Of a stretch of DNA of 64,000 bases, positions 55,273 through 64,000 are shown piece by piece. This DNA is from Apodospora peruviana (lineage: Eukaryota > Ascomycota > Sordariomycetes > Sordariales > Lasiosphaeriaceae): assembly GCA_033439685.1 (NCBI GenBank), contig JAUEDM010000002.1, forward strand, positions 3,658,001 to 3,722,000, read 5' to 3'. The notes below the pieces were generated by a model. It ran no database searches and was not told where the DNA came from. It saw only the letters and a program-made list of their open reading frames with translations. Positions within the stretch are counted from its first letter, which is position 1, and every line of letters begins with the position of its first letter. The position numbers and the translations under genes are program-made.

Positions 55273-56547
55273 TCAAGTGTATTTCCAAGCCACCTTTCCC
55301 ACCCGAAGTCTCTTCTCCTCCACAAAATCCAACTTGATGCTCTCCCTGATCATCGGCGACAGCAACCAATTCACGACAAAGCCATCGCCAACAAGCGGCC
55401 ACATCCAAAACTGCATGAACCACCCGACCCAGTTCCGCCAAGATGTCCACCGCGTGTAGTTCCCCGTGATCCCAGCTATCGTTTTCACCTGCTTCTCGCG
55501 TTGCTTCTGGTACCGGGCAAATGCGCCTTCAAGTTCCGCAGTTGTCGGGCTCGGGTTGTCCCGGAGAAGCGCGTGCAGCTGGTTCACCAGAGATGCGACG
55601 TCCTCGATCGAATTGTTGCCCCCTTGTCCAAGATTGGGGGTCATCATATGCGCGGCATCTCCGACGAGCACCACCCGTTGTCGATACCATCTCTCAGCGA
55701 AGCCCTCCAGATAGTCGTACATGCCCGGACCGCCCCCCGCAACGTTTCTCGTCCGCCATAGGTCTCCGAACGTGACATTGCCGTCGAGGGCCACCGAGTG
55801 ATCCTGGTACTTGTCCACGATGAGCGCCTGGATGTCCTGGTCCGAGTATTTGCGGCTATCGGACTCACCCTTATCCTTGACGTTGGTTATCAACCAGAAT
55901 GCTCTATCCTGCGAACAGAGAATCATGAAAACGATGCCGCTGTTGTGCGTCTCGGTAATGCAGGCGGGCGCGAGGCCGGCGGGTAGTGGACTGGATCCAA
56001 ACAGCCCACGGTATTCGGCCTTGGACTTTGGCGGCTCGGGCATTACTGATCGTCGGACGGCACTGCGCACGCCATCGCAGCCAACTAGGATGTCGCCTGT
56101 GTGGGCAGATCCGTCCGCACAGGTCACCGTGACGGAGGAATCGTCTTGCTCGATGCCGACGACCTCTTTGCTTGCTATGACACGCTTCTCTCGGTCGGGT
56201 AACCGAGAATACAGAATCTCCATGAGTTCGCGGCGCATGGCCAGCGTCGAGGGATGACCGTGGTTCTTTTCTAGGAGAGCAAAGAAATCACCATGGTAAA
56301 TGGTCTGGCCTCTCGGATCCAGATGAATCCAGTCCTTCAGAGGAGGGGACAGTTTCTGGACGCCCTCCAGCAAATCCAGCTGGTCCAGGATTCGGAATGT
56401 CTGCGGAAAGAGCCCGATGACCGAGCCACTCCGTTCGACGGGGTCAGGCCGCCGTTCGAGAATGACAAAATCGTGGATGCCGGCCTGGTGCAGGCAATGG
56501 CCCATGATCAGGCCGCTTAGCCCTGAGCCTACGATGACAACCCGCAT
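55273..56547 (-). CDS. FAD-dependent monooxygenase, PaxM-like
   Basis: Class A flavoprotein monooxygenase, single exon, 424 residues. It opens with the dinucleotide loop MRVVIVGSGLSGLIMG and the acid in FVILERRPD. A second FAD motif is DILVGCDGVRSAVR. The FAD ribityl motif VVLVGDAAHMMTPNLGQGG followed by NNSIEDVASL is the exact style of PaxM/AusM-type epoxidases that oxidise prenyl or terpenoid side chains in indole-diterpene and meroterpenoid pathways. The C-terminal 60 residues carry aromatic, hydrophobic segments (VGWFMQFWMWPLVG) suggesting membrane contact. No prenyltransferase, GGPP synthase or terpene cyclase of that pathway is next to it in the window. Reaction inferred from family. 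Confidence 0.9.
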   Translation of the reverse strand: MRVVIVGSGLSGLIMGHCLHQAGIHDFVILERRPDPVERSGSVIGLFPQTFRILDQLDLLEGVQKLSPPLKDWIHLDPRGQTIYHGDFFALLEKNHGHPSTLAMRRELMEILYSRLPDREKRVIASKEVVGIEQDDSSVTVTCADGSAHTGDILVGCDGVRSAVRRSVMPEPPKSKAEYRGLFGSSPLPAGLAPACITETHNSGIVFMILCSQDRAFWLITNVKDKGESDSRKYSDQDIQALIVDKYQDHSVALDGNVTFGDLWRTRNVAGGGPGMYDYLEGFAERWYRQRVVLVGDAAHMMTPNLGQGGNNSIEDVASLVNQLHALLRDNPSPTTAELEGAFARYQKQREKQVKTIAGITGNYTRWTSWRNWVGWFMQFWMWPLVGDGFVVNWLLSPMIRESIKLDFVEEKRLRVGKVAWKYT

Positions 56548-57042
56548 GGCTGGAGGAAGTTAAGAATTGTTGCCAAAATGTGGTGTATGGGTTTCATGCC
56601 AATAATCAGGGGAATAACGATGATTGAGAGACTCATCAGGTTCATATCTCGTGGAGGATTTACCGTGAGCTTGATGATAAACGGTTACACAGCAGACAGG
56701 CCCCCGCCGGCTATGTTGTAGAGTAGCATCTGCGTCCATTTTGGCATGGACTTGATGGAGTCATTGAAGCGACCGACCAGTGGAATCGTATTGACGAGTT
56801 GGGGTCCAAAAGGTGAAGGAGTGGTAGAGGCCAAGAAATATAACTACCGTGCAAATCTCTCAGGACGGTCGTTACATGTAAAGAAGTTACCTTGGCCAGA
56901 TGTTCGGCATTCTTTGGACGCACACATACGAGCTAACGAGAGGACTTGAAGCCGTCAAGGAAAGACGGATCGTCTTTTTTATTACAGTTTACTGATGATC
57001 TGAGCTGAGGTACTCGTCTGTCTCCAACATAGTGTACTGTAG
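56548..57042. other. Intergenic region, nothing recognised
   Basis: About 500 bp with the monooxygenase promoter; no supported gene. Confidence 0.45.
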
Positions 57043-57756
57043 TCATCTGAATATTTGCAAGATCGCCCAGCTGCTCCTCTGTGCTGATTCTTCACTTCTT
57101 CTCATGAGCGAGTACCCGCCCTCTCCTGTCGGACCACGAACCATACAACACTGCTCATACCCGTCCCCCCTATCCTCCAAAAACCTCACCTTATTGACCT
57201 CACAAAACCCAAACTTCTCATACAGTCCCCTCCCAGCCGGCGATGCATCCAAATAGGCCAAAACCTCATCCGCATCCGCCCTCTCACAACCCCATCTCAC
57301 CAACATGCTGCCCACACCTTGTCCACAAAACCCCGGCCGCGTGGCAATCAGCTCAAGACACCAGTGTTCCTTTCCGCCCATAATCTCCTCGTGCTTCCTG
57401 TGCATCGTGCCGAAAAACTCGACCGCGATGTCTTGCTCGGCGGGGTACGCGCCATGCGGCGGGGGCGGTGGTATTTTCGCGTCTTTCGTCAAAGCGCTCC
57501 ATTTAGCGAAACCGACTGCCAGAACCGGCGAGACGGAAACATCTTCCACAACCAGAAAATAGGCGGTGATGTTTGGATTTGTGTGATGAGAAGACTCAAA
57601 GTCCTCGACGAAACCGGCTCTCCAGAAATCCGGAGACGAAGGAACCGAGTGCGGGATTATCACGCTGTGCATCAGGTTGGATTCGCATGCCGAAAAGACG
57701 ATGGACACGAATTCGTCGATGTCGGCGGCGGTGCCGGAGCGTATTTGGAAACTCAT
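57043..57756 (-). CDS. GNAT-family N-acetyltransferase
   Basis: Single exon; the ATG at 57756 gives MSFQIRSGTAADIDEFVSIV, the usual start of the GNAT fold, and 237 residues. The frame is open 68 codons upstream, but that part looks like leader. The acetyl-CoA binding loop is GFCGQGVGSMLVRWG, matching Q/R-x-x-G-x-G/A, preceded by CLELIATRPG. LYEKFGFCEV is the C-terminal helix-strand. It resembles fungal small-molecule or peptide acetyltransferases. The substrate cannot be inferred. Confidence 0.85.
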   Translation of the reverse strand: MSFQIRSGTAADIDEFVSIVFSACESNLMHSVIIPHSVPSSPDFWRAGFVEDFESSHHTNPNITAYFLVVEDVSVSPVLAVGFAKWSALTKDAKIPPPPPHGAYPAEQDIAVEFFGTMHRKHEEIMGGKEHWCLELIATRPGFCGQGVGSMLVRWGCERADADEVLAYLDASPAGRGLYEKFGFCEVNKVRFLEDRGDGYEQCCMVRGPTGEGGYSLMRRSEESAQRSSWAILQIFR

Positions 57757-58144
57757 CTGTCTGTTTTTGTGCTGGATGATTGGATTTTCTATTTTTGTTG
57801 AGATTTGCGGCAAAGAGGAAATGGAGGAGAGAATTAAGAGTGAACAAATCGCGGTCGATATGTAGGTAACGCCACGAATGACACGCTGCTGCTGTACTAA
57901 GTAACCCCGATGAGTATAGCTCGTATAACGCGCGCAACTACAGAGAAACCTCCCAAACAATATGGCTTGCCTGTCAAGGCAGTTCCTTCCACGTAAACTC
58001 GCTTGAAAGTTTCATGGTTGAGATTTATGTATCCAAGATGTCACGAGTAACGAGACGCAAAGGCCCCGAGTAGACAAGATTTGAAATTTACCTAGACAGT
58101 CTTGTTGATACTATACAAAAAGCCGTCCCCACCGACTTTCAAAC
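57757..58144. other. Short intergenic region, nothing recognised
   Basis: 388 bp with the GNAT promoter and the 3' end of the second FAD oxidase gene. Confidence 0.45.
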
Positions 58145-60196
58145 TCAGACCTTCTTGCATAACCTCGTCCCATACTCAATCTGCTCCCATTTCTCCGTTC
58201 CCGGAGTAGACACGGCATAGAAGACGCCGTTCGGATCCCACTTTTGCCTAAGCGTGAGCAGGCGCGGATAGTTGGTACCCCAGAAGGCTTCTTGCCAGTT
58301 GGGTTGGAAGGGGTCGGCCTACACACCGTAACACTCGTTAGCACTTGATACCCAACACCGAAAAGGAGACATTCTCACCTCATTGATATACGCAGCCCCG
58401 TTAGGAGCAGCCGCCCTGAGTCCGCCATCAACCACATAAGTTAGCTTCTGCTGTGCGGCCGCCTTGTCCGCAAGCGGCGCGTTGCCCCCAATCGGCACAA
58501 TGGTGATGACCTTGTCGCTGGCATCCCTAAACCGCGGATTCACAGCACTATTATTCCACTCTGCCGCGGGTACGCCAGCCCCGGCGTTCCACATGTGCCC
58601 GACGATAAACGCGCCATTGTTGAGCACGTTCTGGTACGCACTGATAATGCCTGCGTTGTTCTTGGCCACGTCGGTCCTGGAGGCCGTCCACCCGCCTGTC
58701 AGCGCCGAGTTGCCCGCTGCTTCGCCCTCGAACATGTCGATGTACAGGTCGAAAAAGGTCTTGAAGGACTTGGTGGAGGTGTCGTACTTGATCCCCATGG
58801 CGTCGAGGTCGTCGAAGAGTGGTTTGAGGACGGCTTGGAGCTGCGCGGGCGTCTTGCCGATTCCCACGAATGGCTGGACGTGGAGGTTCTGGCCCGTGGT
58901 GCCCAGTTCGTAGTAGACGTAGAGTCCATTGTCGACGAAGTGGTTGCTGTAGCTGTGGAAAGTTGTTACCGCCTGCCAGAAGAGCGTCGCGTTTGTCGTG
59001 TGGGTGGTGTTGATGTTGAGAAGGGTGCCAGTGCTCACGACGTCGTCGAACGTTTTGCTGGGTGCCAATTAGCTTCAGTCGGTCTGGTATGTTTTGGCAG
59101 ACTCACTAGGTTGCCGACACAATAACAGCAAACGATGCGGGTCCGCCGCCCCTCAAGGCCCAGAACAGATCCGAGTTAGTCTTCGCATTGGCCTTCCGGG
59201 GCACACCATCGGCAGTAATGACCTCAAATTCGAGGGCAGTATCCGCTAAGAAGCCTTTTAGGGTCGTTAAGGGGCCGTGGCCGCCTCCTTGCACCAGCCC
59301 TCCAGCCACACCCACAGTCTGTTCTCAAAGAGTTAATTTCTGTAGGGTAAATCCAGTCGGGGAAGTCAGCAACTCACTGCGCACTCTCCAGTAACCATGA
59401 CCTTGGGCGGATCCAAAGCATGGGCCATCTTCAGCACATTGATGGCTTGGACGCCCGCTCCCACAGTCACCGCTGAACCCTTATAAGTCCCAGCACCTTT
59501 CCACGAGTTCGTGAACGCAACATCCTGGAAACTATGGGTGTTGATGACGAGTGCACCCCAGCCCACACTTCGGCCGAGAAAATCGTGGCCAGTGTTCCTG
59601 ATGATCAGCCGCAGGTTGTTCTGGCTCGCGAACCTGATGCCTGCTTGAATATGGCTGGTTTTCTTGGCCATAATGACGACAACAGGATAGTAGCCCGGGG
59701 TGCACGTGTCAGTTGGATTTGTCGTGGGCCTGCATGTGTCGTTTGTGAAGTAAGTCCAGAGCCCGGCAGTGGGCAAGTCGATCCTGTTAAAGTTGTAAGC
59801 CTTTACCACATCATATCATGGACCCTCGCAAACGGGCTATTCTCTCGCGACTTACTGAAATTGTTCACTAGCGAAGTTAGCAGTTATGCTCGCGCACTGA
59901 GCGGCATCGTAGGTGCTGATGTTGCCCCACGGACTCTGATAGCTATTGTAGCAGGGCGCTGCTGGCGGCGTGCTGATGCGCAAGTTCCCTCCGACCGTCG
60001 CGTTCAGTGTATTCCATTTCTGGAGGTTGGGCCAGCACGAGTCGCCCACGTAGCACTTGCACTCATAGTTGGTCCCATTCCAAGTCCGCGGAACCCCCTT
60101 TGAAGCACCAGTGGCAGCAGGAGCTTGGGGACCTGCTACGGCATTCTGGACAAGCAGCAGTGCGCTGGTCACAACGTTGAACATGAGACTCCTCAT
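58145..60196 (-). CDS. Secreted FAD-linked oxidase, likely bicovalent (BBE family)
   Basis: Second BBE-type oxidase of the window, not a close copy of the first. The start at 60196 gives a signal peptide (SLMFNVVTSALLLVQNAVA), followed by a Cys-containing N-terminal extension (ECKCYVGDSCWPNLQKW) typical of fungal secreted members. Five exons with GT...AG introns. FAD His is in IRNTGHDFLGRS; a Cys in GECA joined across an intron to TVGVAGGLVQGGGHGPL is at the position of the 6-S-cysteinyl link, so bicovalent FAD is likely. DLFWALRGGGPASFAV and the C-terminal DPNGVFY complete the family. The tail ends TRLCKKV at 58145. Substrate unknown; relatives oxidise sugars or cyclise metabolites. Confidence 0.9.
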
Positions 60197-61286
60197 CCTG
60201 CCGGTGACCGGATGACGGATTCGAACCCAGATCGATGACTCCAAGGGAAAACACTAGATTGAAGTGAAGGTGGTACGCCTGGGTTCCATGGGTGGCGGGT
60301 GGGAATCAGGTGTTCTTGTAATAAACACCGGTAAGCCGTCCGCTCCAGCCAAGCAAGTCGAGCCTCCATAAGAACCAACCCAAATTGACAGGCGGAAGGG
60401 TGCCAAGTGTTGTTCCTGGGTGGGTGTAGACGCGATGCGACCCCGATTCATGGCTCTAATATCCGTTGGAATAGATTGGGGCCCACTTGAGCCTTGCCGG
60501 GAGAACGCGCCAGGTGTTAAATGGAATATCAGCCAGAACATAGACGTGCAAAATTTCTCAATGCCTCATCCGGGTGCATTTGCCTCTTCGTTGAGAATGC
60601 ATGCTCGAGGGGTTCGCTAAGGCGGGAGAGGATTCCGCTCTCATCGTCGAGGCAGGTCGACAGCATACTTCGCACGGCCGATCGGCTCATCTCGCAAGAC
60701 ATGCAGCCATCTCGATTGCAGCAGGTGGTCCGCTACTCCGAAGAGCGGTCGCATGAAGATGTTTTCCGGGGTTCATGGCACACTTTTTCTCGGGCATGCA
60801 ACGGTTAGCGCGTGGCCGGCGACCAAAGCTAACTGCCATTGGCGAAGTCGCCGCGCTCGATGAGAAATGCCGAGAAGTTGTTCCCTGGTACGGGGTAGCA
60901 TTGGGTGGAAACTCGTCTTCTTGGAGGCATCGTGATGCAATTAACCTAAAAACAGAAGGAGAAAGAGACCGAAATTGGGGCTTGAACTCGATCGTCAATG
61001 CATTGCAGAGGACCGGTGAGGGGTAACCAAGTGAGGTGTAGTGAGGTGTCGACATCTCAGTGGCTTAAAGCCCTGCGCGCCGACGGCCGTAGTGCATAAC
61101 GCGCTCTAATAATAAGTTTTCTGGGGGTCTTCGAAGCGATCGCATCGTCATCGTTCTCGCCAACAATCCTCACCTAACATCAGGTCAAGAGGTCGGTGTT
61201 TGCCTAGGAAGAGGGATTGATAATATTGGGAAAATGATCAGTATCGATATCGAAATCCTACCGTCCGCCAGCCCGTCAAGTCTTGG
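60197..61286. other. Intergenic region, nothing recognised
   Basis: About 1.1 kb. A TTCGAA-containing piece near 60220 resembles a tRNA T-loop but has no stem. No gene seen. Confidence 0.5.
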
Positions 61287-62405
61287 TCAGTTTCGCGGTG
61301 GAGGATGGCGCGGCGCATCTCCATCGTCCCCGGAAACAGCTTCGATTCCTCTTCCGACAGCTCCGATGTTCCCATCCCCGTCAACCGCCTCCTTTCCATT
61401 TCGACACGCGTTTGCCCGCCGCAGATACCACCTCAGTCCTAACGCTGAGACGATAACAAGTGTATAACAGATCATGATGGTCCTGAACGCGGTGGCGTAG
61501 GTTGGGGCCTCGGAGTCCTTGAAGAACTGCGGCCCTGCCATATTGCCGGCACAATATCCCAAGAACAGGAGCGCCGTCACCGCCATCTTCTAGGTTACAC
61601 CGCGGTAGTTGGTCTGCACGAGGCGACAGCGCCAGCGGCATGGCAGCAGGCCCGACCGACAGCATGAAATGTCCAACGAGCAGGAAGCTTTTGGTCGTGT
61701 GCTCTCGCGCGTAGATCAACGTGCTGTCGGCCAGGCACGGAAGCACGGCCGCGACGATCAACAGACAATTGGCCTGGCGGAAACGGCCGGCAAGATAGCC
61801 GGATGCTGTGAAATGCCGGCTGACAACAAGGAGTAGGGAATATTGACCAGGGTCAACTCCAGGCTAGGGAACCCAAAGGACTTGATGACCAGGTTCGCAA
61901 AGTTCTGCGTCCCGCCACTGGGAATCTGCGTCAACACACTTCGAGGGCAAATATAAACCACGTCTTGGGACCTGCCAGGCATTCGACAGCCTGTTCCCAG
62001 CGCCAGTGGGTCTGATCGGTGCGGCCAGTGCCCGCCATCACCACCCTATCGGCTGCACGTTCCTCCTTAGTCAAAGAAGCCGGCGGTAGAGATGGAATCG
62101 GGAAGCAACTAGAGCAGAATGAACGCCCAGCTGAATGTCGTCATCCCCAGTACGATGAACATTCAACGCCATGTGCCGATGGTATCGTGGACATACCCAT
62201 CCCCGAATGCCAACAGCCTGGCAGCCATACCCACAACCGAGTTGCCCGAGAACCAAATGCCCGTCCGGTTGGGGATCTCGTCTCGCGTGTACCAACTCGA
62301 CGTGATGAACATGAAAGCCGGCGTGATTGTTGCTTCGGCTACACCGAGCAGACGTTGGACCACCTGGAGCTCCTCAACCACATGGTCACCAGCAAGAGCC
62401 GCCGC
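61287..62405 (-). pseudogene. Decayed MFS transporter (allantoate-permease/ACS type)
   Basis: On the minus strand, pieces of an anion:cation-symporter-type MFS protein follow in correct order but in different frames: LLGVAEATITPAFMFITSSW, then FIVLGMTTFSWAFILL, then GTQNFANLVIKSFGF, then FLLVGHFMLSVGPAAMPLAL and MAVTALLFLGYCAGNMAGPQFF. In-frame stops lie at 62163-62165, 62109-62111 and 61590-61592, and small insertions shift the frame near 62075, 61930 and 61625. No normal N-terminal half is found upstream of 62405. These lesions are too many for introns. The last 99 codons are still open. Non-functional. Confidence 0.8.
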
Positions 62406-62927
62406 CGCGAGCAGCAATGCGGCTACTATCCTTCTCCTTCCCCAGACTACCCACGCAACGGCGTCGTCGCCAGGCAGACGGCCAAGGTATTCGACTCCGT
62501 GCTGTGGGCCATGGACGCCAGAATCGCTTCACTAACCGGGAGCGCCCTATCCATACTCCCGTAGGAACTGTGAACCGAGGAGGCGAATCAGCTTGTGCTG
62601 CTGCGCAGGGTATGCAGGAGGGCGAGCTTCGAGAAGAATCTGCTAGATATGGCCATGGGCGAGTTTGGCAAGTTTAGAGGCCAGGTCGAATCGCTCATTA
62701 CCGAGTGGCAGGGTCGGGCCGAAGCGAGGTGGTCGGAGCAAGACTTCCTCTTTGACTTGTATCGACAGTCGCAGCAGAGGCACAGCGGGCCGTCGCAGCA
62801 GAGGCACAGCGGGCCGTCGCAGCAGAGGCACAGCGAGCCGTCGCAGATGATTGAGGCCGTGAGGTACAAAACGACGTTGAAATTAAACGATAGGATAGTT
62901 AAAGGAACGGCCTTAAGAAGACAGTAG
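62325..62927 (+). pseudogene. Coiled-coil-like reading frame with two stops
   Basis: One plus-strand frame is open from about 62325 to 62927 except for TAG at 62563-62565 and TGA at 62572-62574. It encodes NGVVARQTAKVFDSVLWAMD before the stops and LLRRVCRRASFEKNLLDMAM and GRAEARWSEQDFLFDLYR after them, then a Gln/Ser-rich part made by a 24-bp tandem repeat. The composition is protein-like (Arg, Glu, Leu-rich helix). I do not recognise the family. It overlaps the edge of the decayed MFS gene on the other strand, so two relics may abut here. Confidence 0.4.
62768..62839 (+). repeat. 24-bp tandem repeat, three copies
   Basis: Unit gtcgcagcagaggcacagcg plus ggcc, at 62768-62791, 62792-62815 and 62816-62839; the third copy has one G to A change. 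As the unit is a multiple of three it adds eight residues per copy in any frame (VAAEAQRA in one). Confidence 0.85.
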
Positions 62928-63095
62928 TCCCAGCTCTTTCCTCTAGAGACGGTGGTCATATCTTCCTACCGGATAACAATAAACTTATACAAGTACAATG
63001 CACACGAGCTATCAGAGTGTAAGAATCGTATAGCCATGTCAAGGCGCGGTACTACCCGAGTGTGGTAGACGGCCGAGTATGGACACCTGCTACGG

Positions 63096-63927
63096 CTACT
63101 GATTCATGTACGCCAACTCCTCATCCATCACGTGCACCCATGTTCCGTACGCGCGCACTATCAGCTTCACTGCTCCCGAGACGGGTTTCTCCCCACAGCA
63201 CTCCGCAAGGGCCGCGGCCTCCACGATCTCCTTCTGCCACCCCATCAGCCGACGATGTACTTGGTCGACGTAGTCGTGCACGGTGAGAAACCCCCCCCCG
63301 CTCATCCCCCTTGGGTGGGGGGCCCTCGACCACGAACTCGAATCTCTCGGCCGAGTCCAGCGGTCGGTTCACGCCGCAGCACCGGAGGAGGTGCCACGTG
63401 TGCTCCCCGTTTTCGTCGGCGTACAGACCCGTCTCGTAGTGCCCACCCGGCGTCCGGGTCTCCGTCCGGGTCTGCGCCGGGGTGCGGACCGATGCGCGTC
63501 TGCGTGGGATCCAGCAGGTTACAGTGACCGTGACACTCCTGGTTGTAGTGCCCCTCGTGCGCCTCGACCCAGTTCTCTTCCCAGAGGGAGAGCTCGTTGA
63601 CGTCCACTGTGATAGAAGAGACCTTTGGCTCCACGAGGGAGTCCTGCGAGATGGGATGCTAGCTGCCGCTGCTGCCGGCTTCGTTGCCTGAGAGGGGCGC
63701 GGGCTGAAAGAAAGGCTGGTCGGGCGCCCCGCTAGCCGCGGTGACGGAGATGGCGGAGCGAGGGGCTATGAAGGTGAGGGTTGATTAACAAGTGGTATAC
63801 TTGACGTGACGTACTTGACTTCAGGGAAGCGAACCACCTCCTCTGGCGGCGCGCGACAGGCGGCGTTGAAAAGAGTCTCGAAGGAGGGGAACTCAGGAGT
63901 GCTCGTTGAAGCCGAGGGAGAGACCAT
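63096..63927 (-). CDS. Hypothetical protein with disturbed reading frame
   Basis: The ATG at 63927 opens VSPSASTSTPEFPSFETLFN. Further protein-like pieces follow on the minus strand in order: VSSITVDVNELSLWEENWVE and EAHEGHYNQE (63634-63540), then GHYETGLYADENGEHTWHLL with VNRPLDSAERFEFVVEG (to about 63300), then FLTVHDYVDQVHRRLMGWQK and WVHVMDEELAYMNQ, ending at the TAG at 63096. The last two are in frames that differ by one base at a G9-10 run (63291-63299); a stop lies at about 63660. Introns may explain part, but the G-run step looks like a real or sequencing frameshift. No domain recognised. Confidence 0.5.
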
Positions 63928-64000
63928 GGCTGCGTCTTCGGTTTATTAGCATAAGGATTGTGGTGGATATTTGGAAAGTTATCCTCGGGGCTTTGAGCTG

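Noticed and set aside
60205..60232. GGATTCGAACCCAG, a tRNA T-loop-like sequence on the minus strand
   Set aside because: The flanking five bases on each side cannot pair, and no D-arm, anticodon arm or acceptor stem is found. It lies just upstream of the FAD oxidase start.
61135..61590. Intact short MFS-like transporter ending at 61287
   Set aside because: The open 99 codons are only the last two or three membrane helices; the upstream part is broken by stops and frameshifts, so it was called a pseudogene.

Overview
This 64 kb window comes from a filamentous ascomycete (Pezizomycotina). The evidence is many genes with short introns of about 50-90 nt with GT...CTRAC...YAG signals, fungus-only families (Zn2Cys6 and fungal-specific transcription factors, a Spo11 with fungal layout, SGT1, GT21 ceramide glucosyltransferase, ABCC transporter) and small secreted cysteine-rich proteins. 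The class is not certain. All exon joins given here were read by eye from frame and splice signals.

Left part (0.6-26 kb). A short-chain dehydrogenase (SDR), a PEP-mutase/isocitrate-lyase family enzyme, a 903-residue protein joining a STAND-type N-terminal domain and coiled coil to a Zn2Cys6 motif, and the protein N-terminal methyltransferase NTM1 are followed by a divergent pair: an HXXXD (BAHD-like) acyltransferase and a full-length ABCC exporter. Then come about 3 kb with gene relics, a small secreted cysteine-rich protein, the meiotic nuclease Spo11 and, divergent from it, an oxidosqualene cyclase. Cyclase, acyltransferase, SDR and exporter could form a loose triterpenoid locus, but housekeeping genes lie among them and no P450 is present. 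The cyclase carries the lanosterol-type NKSC-x-IS segment, so it may simply be a lanosterol synthase.

Middle part (26-44 kb). Mostly conserved cellular genes: SGT1 co-chaperone, ceramide glucosyltransferase, tRNA-splicing endonuclease subunit Sen2, a GPI-anchored protein, a small secreted protein, a Yar1-like ankyrin protein and a C2H2 plus fungal-specific-domain transcription factor.

Right part (44-64 kb). An accessory, oxidoreductase-rich arm: two secreted berberine-bridge (BBE)-type FAD oxidases, a zinc alcohol dehydrogenase converging on a GFA-family zinc protein, a GT8 glycosyltransferase, an alpha/beta hydrolase, a secreted GH5 glucanase with two accessory domains, a PaxM-like FAD monooxygenase and a GNAT acetyltransferase. 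The last 3 kb hold a decayed MFS transporter, a stop-containing reading frame with a 24-bp tandem repeat, and an unrecognised gene whose frame is disturbed at a G run. No tRNA, rRNA, CRISPR array or intact transposon was seen.
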